Source of the DNA: VAZQ01 sp034669045
GTDB taxonomy: Bacteria > Pseudomonadota > Alphaproteobacteria > Rhizobiales > Xanthobacteraceae
Direction of reading: 5' to 3'
DNA length: 64,000 bases
Assembly: GCA_034669045.1 (NCBI GenBank)
Contig: JAXDOD010000028.1
Coordinates: forward strand, 1-64,000
Below the pieces are notes generated by a model, which saw nothing but the letters and a program-made list of their open reading frames with translations, had not been told where the DNA came from and did no database searches. Below are positions 50,214-56,461 of this stretch, one piece after another; position 1 is the stretch's first letter; every line of letters starts with the position of its first letter. The translations under genes and the position numbers were made by a program.

Positions 50214-50361
50214 GTTCGGTGTTCTCCCTTGCGCGCGGTTCGCCGCGGACCGGTTGAAGCTTTCGCCCAGATGAGGCGGTCTTGGCAAGGGTGGGGCTTG
50301 ATCCCGGCGCGCGTGCTATGGCCTATGCTCGTCGAGAGCGACCGCAGTTCAGGAGACCGCC

Positions 50362-51276
50362 ATGATCAAGCCGAGACGCCTCGGACATGCGACGTTTGAA
50401 ACCCAGGACCTCGAGAAACAGATCGCCTATTGGACCGAGGTGGCCGGTCTCGTCCTCGCCGAGCGCGAGAAGAACCGTGCGTTCCTGGCGACCAAGACCG
50501 GCCTGCTGGTGGTTCAGCTCGAACGGACGGAGCGGGCGTCCTGCAACCGGCTCTCGTTCGAAGTCGCGCCGGGTTCGGACTTCGGCGAGCTTGCAAAGAC
50601 TCTCGCGGCCGACGGCATCACCAGCGAGCTGCGCAACGATTCGATCCCGGGCATGGGCCAGGTGCTCACCTTCAAGGACAACAAGGGCACCTCGATCGAC
50701 CTGTTCAAGGAGTGGGCCTATCTCGGCTCCCACCACCAGGTGAGCGGCATCGGTCCGCTCAAGCTCGGCCATGTCGCCTTCCACTGCCCCGACGTGAAGG
50801 TGGTGGCGGATTTCTACGCCCGGGTCATGGGCTTCAAGGTCTCCGACTGGATCGAGGACTGGTTCGTGTTCATGCGCTGCAACCCGGATCACCACACGGT
50901 GAACTTCATCAAGGGCGACAAGGCGGAGATCCACCACCTCGCCTTCGAGCTCAAGGACATGTCGCACATGCAGGACGCCTGCGAGATGTTCGCCACCAGG
51001 AAGATCCGGATCCTGTGGGGGCCGGTGCGGCACGGGCCGGGTCATAATGTCGCGACCTATCACCGCAACCCTGACGAGCACACCATCGAACTCTATATCG
51101 AGCTCGACCAGATGAAGGACGAGGAGCTCGGCTATTTCGATCCCAGGCCCTGGCACCGCAACACGCCGCAGCGGCCGATGACCTGGAACCGCGCGGAGTC
51201 GACCATCTGGGGCCTGCCGCCGTTGCCGGACTATCGCCGCGGCAGCAGCATGCCGGCGGTCGGGCAGCAGAATTAG
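50362..51276 (+). CDS. Extradiol (VOC-fold) ring-cleavage dioxygenase
   Basis: A 304-aa type I extradiol dioxygenase, two VOC modules. The catalytic second module binds Fe(II) or Mn(II) through His in LGHVAFHCPD, His in EIHHLAFELKD and Glu in HTIELYIELDQM. YHRNPDEH near the third ligand matches the family's active-site Tyr/His region. The N-terminal module (HATFETQDLEKQIAYWT) is structural. This enzyme opens catechol-like rings; the substrate is not specified. An AGGAG site (50350-50354) precedes the ATG at 50362. It is divergent from the FAH operon and is followed by a TctC receptor gene, so uptake, cleavage and hydrolysis of an aromatic could be encoded together. Confidence 0.88.
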   Translation: MIKPRRLGHATFETQDLEKQIAYWTEVAGLVLAEREKNRAFLATKTGLLVVQLERTERASCNRLSFEVAPGSDFGELAKTLAADGITSELRNDSIPGMGQVLTFKDNKGTSIDLFKEWAYLGSHHQVSGIGPLKLGHVAFHCPDVKVVADFYARVMGFKVSDWIEDWFVFMRCNPDHHTVNFIKGDKAEIHHLAFELKDMSHMQDACEMFATRKIRILWGPVRHGPGHNVATYHRNPDEHTIELYIELDQMKDEELGYFDPRPWHRNTPQRPMTWNRAESTIWGLPPLPDYRRGSSMPAVGQQN

Positions 51277-51325
51277 CAGGTTGAGAAACTCTCCGCCGGC
51301 ACTCGGAAGCCGCGAAGGTGACGCG

Positions 51326-52303
51326 ATGATTACACGACGCAGCGTGCTTCAGGGGACCATGGCGGCAGGTTTCGGCCTGCGCGCCCCCGGCTTCGCTCAT
51401 GCCCAATCCTATCCGCACAAGGCGATCAAGGTGGTCCTGCCGTATACGGCCGGTTCCCCGAACGACGTCGTCGCCAGGCTGATCGCGCCGATCCTGTCGT
51501 CGCGGCTGGGGCAGTCGGTGGTCGTCGACAACCGGCCGGGCGGCGGCACCACGATCGGGCTCAAGGCGGTGATGACCGCCGATCACGATGGCTACACGCT
51601 GCTCTACACCAACACGCCGACCCACGTGATCGCCCAGCTCGTCGCCAAGGGTTTCACCTACGATCCGGTCAAGGACTTCGACCCAATCGTGACGGTCGGC
51701 AGCACGTCGCTGGTGCTGGTCGTTCCGCCGACGCTCCCTGCCAACACTCTGCAGGAGTTCATCGCCTATGCCAAAGCCAACCCGGGCAAGCTGAACGTCG
51801 GCTTCGGCCAGGGCACGCTGCCGCATCTGGTCGGTGAAGCATTCAAACTGGCGACCGGCACCGACATCGCCAGCATCCCCTACCGCGGCGGCGCGCAGGC
51901 GATCACCGACATGCTGGGCGGTCGCATCCACATGAACCTGGGCGCCGGCGCGACCCTCGTGCCGCTCATTCGCGAGGGCCGGATCAAGGCGCTTGCGGTC
52001 ACCAGCCCCGCGCGCGGCCGTGAACTCCCCGACGTGCCGACCATGGCCGAGAGCGGCCTGCCCGATCTGACCACGGTGACCTATTACGGATTTTTCGGCC
52101 CGGCCGGGACGCCCGCCGAGGTGATCGCGAAGCTCAACGGCGAGGTCAACGAGGCACTGAAGTCGGCCGAGCTGCGCGCCAGCATGGTGAAGGTCGGCTT
52201 CGAGCCGACCGGCGGCTCGCCGCAGGATTTCGCCGCGCTGATCTCCGAGCAGTTGCAGCGCTGGGCCCCGATCGTGAAGGCCAGCGGCTTCCAGATGGAT
52301 TGA
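51326..52303 (+). CDS. Tripartite tricarboxylate transporter (TctC/Bug) receptor with Tat-like signal
   Basis: A 325-aa Bug-family periplasmic receptor. The signal MITRRSVLQGTMAAGFGLRA has a twin-arginine look and ends in AHAQ. The mature protein has IKVVLPYTAGSPNDVVARLI, SVVVDNRPGGGTTIG, PYRGGAQAITDMLGGRI and ALAVTSPARGRELPDVPTMAE, all classic for the family. The ATG at 51326 follows GAAGGTG. It lies 49 bases after the extradiol dioxygenase gene and probably shares its transcript, implying capture of the pathway's substrate. No TctA or TctB gene is present in the window. Confidence 0.9.
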   Translation: MITRRSVLQGTMAAGFGLRAPGFAHAQSYPHKAIKVVLPYTAGSPNDVVARLIAPILSSRLGQSVVVDNRPGGGTTIGLKAVMTADHDGYTLLYTNTPTHVIAQLVAKGFTYDPVKDFDPIVTVGSTSLVLVVPPTLPANTLQEFIAYAKANPGKLNVGFGQGTLPHLVGEAFKLATGTDIASIPYRGGAQAITDMLGGRIHMNLGAGATLVPLIREGRIKALAVTSPARGRELPDVPTMAESGLPDLTTVTYYGFFGPAGTPAEVIAKLNGEVNEALKSAELRASMVKVGFEPTGGSPQDFAALISEQLQRWAPIVKASGFQMD

Positions 52304-52333
52304 GTCCTCTCGTCTCCCGGCGCAGCGCAGTCG

Positions 52334-52438
52334 GTAGGGTGGGCAAAGGCGCCGGCACGGGCTTTCCGCGTGGGCAAAGTCTAACGTAGCGCCGTGCCCA
52401 CGCGGATCGGCCGCGGTGAACGACTTTGCCCACCCTAC
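52334..52438. repeat. Palindromic repeat GTAGGGTGGGCAAAG, copy 2
   Basis: The second copy of the element at 46673. It starts GTAGGGTGGGCAAAGGCGCC and ends GACTTTGCCCACCCTAC, with CCGTGCCCACGCGG in the middle. It lies between the convergent ends of a TctC gene and soxA, where its stem could also help end transcription from both sides. Confidence 0.85.
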
Positions 52439-52490
52439 GGCGCGCCGGGTGAGGCCCGACAGCGCCACTCACGTCAACACGAAGATTAGA

Positions 52491-53360
52491 CTAAGGCCGC
52501 ACCGCCGGAGTCTCGATCTGCATCCCGCGCGCGCGCCACATCAGGAACAGCTCGAGCTCGACATATTCGGGCGCGCCCGCGGCATAGGGCTCGACCCGCA
52601 TGCCGGCGATGCAGTTGCGCAGCCGGCGCTGCAGCGAGCCGAGGCTCTGCCATTCCAGGCGATAGATCGGATATCCGGTCGGATGCGCCTGCGTGATGGG
52701 CGCGCCGGCAAGCCGCGCATTCCAGTTGTCGTCGTGGCATTGCGAGCAGGCGAAGTTGAGCTGGCCCTGGCGGCGATAGAAGATCGCCTGGCCGCGCTCG
52801 ATGACTGCCTTCGTGCGCTCGTCGTCGGCGACCTCGATCGGCATGCCGCGCGATTGCCGCGCCAGGTAGGCGGCGAGCGCGAGAAGCTCCTTGCCCTCGG
52901 GCGGCAGCGGCGTCGCCTTCTGCTGGTCGGCGCGGCAGATGTTGATGCGCTGCTCCAGGTTGACCGGCCGGCCGCGCCCGGCGTCGTAGGCCGGAAGGCG
53001 CGCGGCGACGCCCTTCATGCTCGCCTGCGCATCGCCGTGGCAGTCGGCGCAGGACTTGCCCGCATCGCCGGCCTTGCGGTTCCAGAGGGTCTCGCCATCG
53101 AGCACCGACAGCATGCCCGGATTGGCGCTGTCGTCGTCCTGCATCGCGCGGGTGTCGCGGCCCATGAACTCGTAGCCGGACTTGCGCTCGGCGAGCGGGA
53201 TTTCGGCCGCCAGGGCGGGGAGGGCGGTCATGACAAGAGCGGCGGCAAGGACTTGCGCAGATCGCGTTGAATCTCTCCGGCGCTCATTCCCGCGCAAGCG
53301 GGAATCCGGTCTTCCTGGGTCCCCGCTTTCGCGGGGACGAGCGGACACGGCGGGAGCCAT
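52491..53360 (-). CDS. soxA: SoxA diheme cytochrome c subunit, with a repeat-derived leader
   Basis: A 289-aa SoxA, the SoxAX subunit that attaches thiosulfate to SoxY in the periplasm. Heme sites are SCADCHG and ACSQCHD. The ligand/active-site Cys is in RLRNCIAGMRVEP, as expected for SoxA. FMGRDTRAMQDDDSANPGM is a family signature. The ATG at 53360 overlaps the soxZ stop by one base. Residues 5-30 are encoded by a palindromic repeat (ARPRESGDPG ... DSRLRGNER), so the leader is unusually long; the hydrophobic export signal (VLAAALVMTALPALAA) follows it. Whether the true start is inside the repeat or after it is unclear. Confidence 0.88.
   Translation of the reverse strand: MAPAVSARPRESGDPGRPDSRLRGNERRRDSTRSAQVLAAALVMTALPALAAEIPLAERKSGYEFMGRDTRAMQDDDSANPGMLSVLDGETLWNRKAGDAGKSCADCHGDAQASMKGVAARLPAYDAGRGRPVNLEQRINICRADQQKATPLPPEGKELLALAAYLARQSRGMPIEVADDERTKAVIERGQAIFYRRQGQLNFACSQCHDDNWNARLAGAPITQAHPTGYPIYRLEWQSLGSLQRRLRNCIAGMRVEPYAAGAPEYVELELFLMWRARGMQIETPAVRP
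53284..53343. repeat. CATTCCCGC...GCGGGGACGAG palindromic element inside soxA
   Basis: Two small hairpins in tandem: TCCCGCGCAAGCGGGA at 53288-53303 and GTCCCCGCTTTCGCGGGGAC at 53319-53338, joined by CTTCCTGG. This is the intergenic 'HSRESGNP/RLRGNE' repeat known from many proteobacteria. Here it lies within the reading frame at the start of soxA and is translated as a peptide insert. Related copies are at 54191 and 56346. Confidence 0.85.
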
Positions 53361-53680
53361 CACTCCACCGTGATGTTGACCGCTTCGGTCACGGAGAAAT
53401 CGTTGTCGCCGGTCCACTTGAATTCGATCTTCCCGCTGTCGGTCGCCACCGTGAAGAACGAAACGAAAGGATTGGCGGAGATCGCCGGAAACAGCTCGGC
53501 GCGGAAGATTTCCTGCCCGTTATAGGTGCACACGAACAGGCTGATGATGTCGCGCGGGATCGGCTTGCCGACGTTGTCGTGCCGGTAGCCGGTTTCCATC
53601 TCGTGCGAGATCAGCGTCTTGATGGCGATGATCTCGCCCTTCCTGGCCTTCGCCGGAACGTTGATGAGCGCGCGCGCCAT
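53360..53680 (-). CDS. soxZ: SoxZ sulfur-carrier partner protein
   Basis: A 106-aa immunoglobulin-fold protein that pairs with SoxY as the carrier complex for sulfur intermediates. Family features: RALINVPAKARKGEIIAIKTL at the start, HEMETGYRHDNVGKPIPRDI, and the C-terminal FKWTGDNDFSVTEAVNITVE. Length is typical. The ATG at 53680 overlaps the last base of soxY's stop, and its own stop overlaps soxA's start, so soxY, soxZ and soxA are tightly coupled. It has no export signal, as usual; it leaves the cytoplasm bound to SoxY. Confidence 0.92.
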   Translation of the reverse strand: MARALINVPAKARKGEIIAIKTLISHEMETGYRHDNVGKPIPRDIISLFVCTYNGQEIFRAELFPAISANPFVSFFTVATDSGKIEFKWTGDNDFSVTEAVNITVE

Positions 53681-54156
53681 TATCCCGGATCCTCCAGGCA
53701 AGCCGCGATGGTGACGATCACCTCGATCTCGTCGGACCAGAAGGTGCCGTCGCTCATCTCGGCGATCGCGATCACCCGCTGCGAATCGGCGAGCCGCATG
53801 CGGGTCGCGACCCGCGCCTGTCCGGCGCGCGGGCCAAGGCGGGCGCTGATGACGTTGGGTTGCGGGTTCTTCTCGTTGAAGACGTGGATCGCCTTGACGT
53901 GATTGTCGACGGTCATCGGGCTTTCCACCGACACGTCGACCGACACCGTGTTGCCGTTCTCCACGATCGGCGGCAGGTCGAGGGTGACTTTGCCCTTGCG
54001 CAGCGGCGCGGTGCCGACGACCTTCTTGATCGCCGCCGCCATCGCGGCCGGCGTCGCGCGCGCCTCGCTCGCCGGGAGCACCGCGACGAGCCCGCCGGCG
54101 AGGCTGCCGATCAAGAAGCCGCGCCGCGTTGCGGGCGTGCGGTCATCGATCATCAT
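53680..54156 (-). CDS. soxY: SoxY sulfur carrier with atypical C-terminus
   Basis: A 158-aa SoxY. A Tat signal is present (ATRRGFLIGSLAGGLVAVLP). The body has VGTAPLRKGKVTLDLPPIVENG and VDVSVESPMTVDNHVKAIHVF, typical of the family. SoxY carries its sulfur intermediate on a Cys in a C-terminal GGCGG arm. Here the end reads VIVTIAACLEDPG: the Cys is there but the flanking glycines are not, and four extra residues follow it. This may lower arm flexibility or point to a SoxY variant with different partners. Its stop overlaps the soxZ start by one base. Confidence 0.9.
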   Translation of the reverse strand: MMIDDRTPATRRGFLIGSLAGGLVAVLPASEARATPAAMAAAIKKVVGTAPLRKGKVTLDLPPIVENGNTVSVDVSVESPMTVDNHVKAIHVFNEKNPQPNVISARLGPRAGQARVATRMRLADSQRVIAIAEMSDGTFWSDEIEVIVTIAACLEDPG

Positions 54157-54190
54157 GCTTCACCATCCTGTCGAGCTCCCTGTTCTCGCC

Positions 54191-54227
54191 CTCATGCCCG
54201 CGAACGCTTTTCGCGGGGACGAGCGGG
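54191..54227. repeat. Degenerate copy of the CATTCCCGC/GGGGACGAG repeat
   Basis: CTCATGCCCGCGAACGC followed by TTTTCGCGGGGACGAGCGGG resembles the half elements at 53284 and 56346, but the two hairpins have merged into one imperfect stem. It lies in the roughly 100 bases between soxX and soxY. Confidence 0.65.
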
Positions 54228-54257
54228 AGCGGGATCGACGCAACTCAACTGAACCTT

Positions 54258-54758
54258 CTAGTCCCGCAGCGTTACCAGGAATGCCACCACGTCCTCGATC
54301 TGCTCGGCCGTCAGCACGGGCCTGCCCGCAAAGGCCGGGGCCACGCGGGTGAGACCTTCGACACGATAATACGCCGGCATGATGGTGTCCGCATTGAAAC
54401 GGCTCGAATCCACGATCCTCAAGCGGAACTGCGCTTCCGACCAGCGGGTTCCCGCCCCCTTGAGGTCGGGCGCCAGGCTGCCCTGGAACTTCTCTTCCGG
54501 GAACGGTCCGGTGTGGCAGAGGAGGCAAAGCCCGACCTGCCGGTTGCCGACGATGGCGCGGCCGCGCGCCGCATCGCCCCTCGCCCCGGTCAGCGGCGCC
54601 GGGATCGCGTCGCCCACGACCGTATAGGGCCGCAGCGCGTCCTCGGCGAAGGCGCGAGGGCCCGGATGGAAAAAGTTGACCGCCAGTGCGCATGCCAACG
54701 TGCCGATCCGCAAAAGCTCAGCCGAACACTTCTTCGGTGATGGTCTTGAACCAGCCAT
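54258..54758 (-). CDS. soxX: SoxX monoheme cytochrome c subunit
   Basis: A SoxX-type cytochrome c (166 aa from the ATG at 54758). The single heme site is GLCLLCHTGPFPEE, followed by LAPDLKGAGTRWSEAQFRLRIVD and a Met ligand in DTIMPAYYRV, matching SoxX. It ends with AEQIEDVVAFLVTLRD. The ATG at 54758 overlaps the flavoprotein gene by 41 bases and puts a non-signal stretch first; a TTG at 54713 (RIGTLACALAVNFF...AFA) would give a cleaner signal peptide. It works with SoxA to oxidise thiosulfate or sulfite-type substrates onto SoxY. In most operons soxX directly precedes soxYZA, as here. Confidence 0.88.
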   Translation of the reverse strand: MAGSRPSPKKCSAELLRIGTLACALAVNFFHPGPRAFAEDALRPYTVVGDAIPAPLTGARGDAARGRAIVGNRQVGLCLLCHTGPFPEEKFQGSLAPDLKGAGTRWSEAQFRLRIVDSSRFNADTIMPAYYRVEGLTRVAPAFAGRPVLTAEQIEDVVAFLVTLRD

Positions 54759-55992
54759 TGGCGTAGCTCGCTTCCGCCTCCCGCGTCGCCTTCGGCGCGT
54801 CCACCTGGCTCACCCCGCCTGCGGTGTCGACGTCGGTGAGGACGCCGTCCTTGGGCCGGTAGACCCCGGCGACCGAAATGCCATAGTCGGGCGCCACCAG
54901 ACTGTAGCAGGTGTTGATCAGCCGCGGCTCCTCCGGCTTCTGGCCGGCGAGCAGCTTGGCCAGCGCGGCGGCGCAGACCTTGGCCTGCGCATTGGCCGAG
55001 AACGCGGATTTCGGCATCGCGCCCATGATCGCGGCGTCGCCGAGAACGTGGATGTTGGGCTGCTGCTTGGATTCGAACGTCACCGCATCGACCGGGCACC
55101 AGCCGGTACGGTCCGCGACCTGCGCCAGCTCGGCGATGCGCCCCGCCTTCTGCGGCGGAATGATATTGGCGACCGCCGCCTTGTGGCGGCCGAAGTCGGT
55201 GACCACGGTCATCGAGCCGGGCTCCACCGAGGTGACCTTGCCGCCCTTCGACAGCGAGACCCATTCGATCATGTCCGGATAGAGCGCCTTCCAGCCGTCC
55301 TGGAACAGCCGCTGCTTGGAGAAGGCATCCTTGGCGTCGAGGATCATCAGCTTCGACTTCGGCTTCTTGGTCTTGAGATAATGCGCGATCAGGCTTGCCC
55401 GCTCGTAAGGTCCGGGCGGGCAGCGGAACGGGTTGGCCGGCGCCGAGATCACCACCAGTCCGCCGTCGTCCATGGCTTCGAGCTGGCGGCGCAGCAGCGT
55501 GGTCTGGTCGCCGGCCTTCCAGGCATGCGGCATGGCCGATGACGCGGCTTCGGTGTAGCCGGGCAGGCCATCCCAGCGCAGGTCGATGCCGGGCGCCAGC
55601 ACCAGCCGGTCGTAGGCCAGCCGCGCGCCGTTGGAGAGCGTCACTGTGCGGTTCTGCACGTCGACACCCGATGCCGGCGCAAACGCCATGGTCACGCCCG
55701 TCGCCGCGACCTTGTCGTAACCGAACTGCTGGTCCTTGAGGTCGCGCATGCCCGCGACGACGGTGTTGCTGAACGGGCATGCCGTGAAGCTCTGGCTCGC
55801 CTCGACCAGCGTCACGGTGATGCGCGGATCGAGCTTCTTGAGCGCGCGCGCGCAGCTTGCGCCGGCAAAGCCGCCGCCGATGACGACGACGCGTCCGGCC
55901 GCGGGCTGCGCGAGCGCGGGCATCGGGAGGAGGGCCGCCGACGCCCCGGCGGCCGCAGTCGTGATGAAATCGCGTCGGCTGGTGCGGGCCAT
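54718..55992 (-). CDS. soxF: Flavocytochrome c sulfide dehydrogenase flavoprotein (SoxF/FccB)
   Basis: A 424-aa periplasmic flavoprotein oxidising sulfide. The Tat signal is TSRRDFITTAAAGASAALLP. The FAD-binding start is RVVVIGGGFAGASCARALK. The redox-active Cys residues of FccB are plausible in FTACPFSN and INTCYSLVAP, and GWCPVDAVTFESKQQPNIHVLGDAA is the family FAD segment. The ATG at 55992 follows the preceding cytochrome stop by 4 bases. It forms the flavocytochrome c pair with that cytochrome and would deliver sulfur or electrons to the sox system. Confidence 0.88.
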   Translation of the reverse strand: MARTSRRDFITTAAAGASAALLPMPALAQPAAGRVVVIGGGFAGASCARALKKLDPRITVTLVEASQSFTACPFSNTVVAGMRDLKDQQFGYDKVAATGVTMAFAPASGVDVQNRTVTLSNGARLAYDRLVLAPGIDLRWDGLPGYTEAASSAMPHAWKAGDQTTLLRRQLEAMDDGGLVVISAPANPFRCPPGPYERASLIAHYLKTKKPKSKLMILDAKDAFSKQRLFQDGWKALYPDMIEWVSLSKGGKVTSVEPGSMTVVTDFGRHKAAVANIIPPQKAGRIAELAQVADRTGWCPVDAVTFESKQQPNIHVLGDAAIMGAMPKSAFSANAQAKVCAAALAKLLAGQKPEEPRLINTCYSLVAPDYGISVAGVYRPKDGVLTDVDTAGGVSQVDAPKATREAEASYANGWFKTITEEVFG

Positions 55993-55996
55993 GGCC

Positions 55997-56293
55997 TCAG
56001 TCCTTCTGCGCGGCGTACCAGGCTGCGATCGCCTTGGTTTCATCATCGGTGAAGCCCTTGGCGATGCGGTCCATCACCGTGGTCGGGCGCTTGCCGGTTT
56101 TGAAGTCGGCCATGGCGGCGACGATCTGCGCCGCATCGCGGCCGTTGAGCCGCGGCACCGGCGTGGCCACGAAACGGGCCGCCGGATGGCAGCCGGAACA
56201 GGAGCTTGCCCCGGGCGGAGCGTCGGCGGCGAAGGCTGCGCCGGTCAGCGCCAGCACCGCCGCGGCCGCAACGGCAGTTCGGATCATCTGCAT
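55997..56293 (-). CDS. Small c-type cytochrome, flavocytochrome c subunit (SoxE/FccA-like)
   Basis: A 98-aa exported class I cytochrome c. A signal peptide (IRTAVAAAAVLALTGAAFA) precedes one heme site, SSCSGCHPA. The distal Met is probably in KRPTTVMDRIAKGF. DDETKAIAAWYAAQK is the terminal helix. It is coded 4 bases before the SoxF-type flavoprotein and should accept electrons from its FAD. Being monoheme, it resembles the FccA of small flavocytochromes c more than the diheme SoxE. Confidence 0.88.
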   Translation of the reverse strand: MQMIRTAVAAAAVLALTGAAFAADAPPGASSCSGCHPAARFVATPVPRLNGRDAAQIVAAMADFKTGKRPTTVMDRIAKGFTDDETKAIAAWYAAQKD

Positions 56294-56345
56294 GTCACAC
56301 CGTTCGGTCTTCGTGAGGTAATGCGTGCGGCGCGTTGCTTATTCC

Positions 56346-56423
56346 GTTCGTCCTCGCGAAAGCGAGGACCCAGCACCATGAGTGCAGCAAGCAAGGCTGG
56401 ATTCCCGTTTGCGCGGAGATGAG
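56346..56423. repeat. CATTCCCGC/GGGGACGAG-type palindromic element, spread copy
   Basis: The hairpin GTCCTCGCGAAAGCGAGGAC (56350-56369) and the partner half GATTCCCGTTTGCGCGGA (56400-56417) flank about 30 bases. This is a longer variant of the element found in soxA. It occupies the gap between the IorB-type gene and the cytochrome gene. Confidence 0.75.
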
Positions 56424-56461
56424 CAGGTGAGCATCCCGTTTCTTCCCATCTGAGATACATC

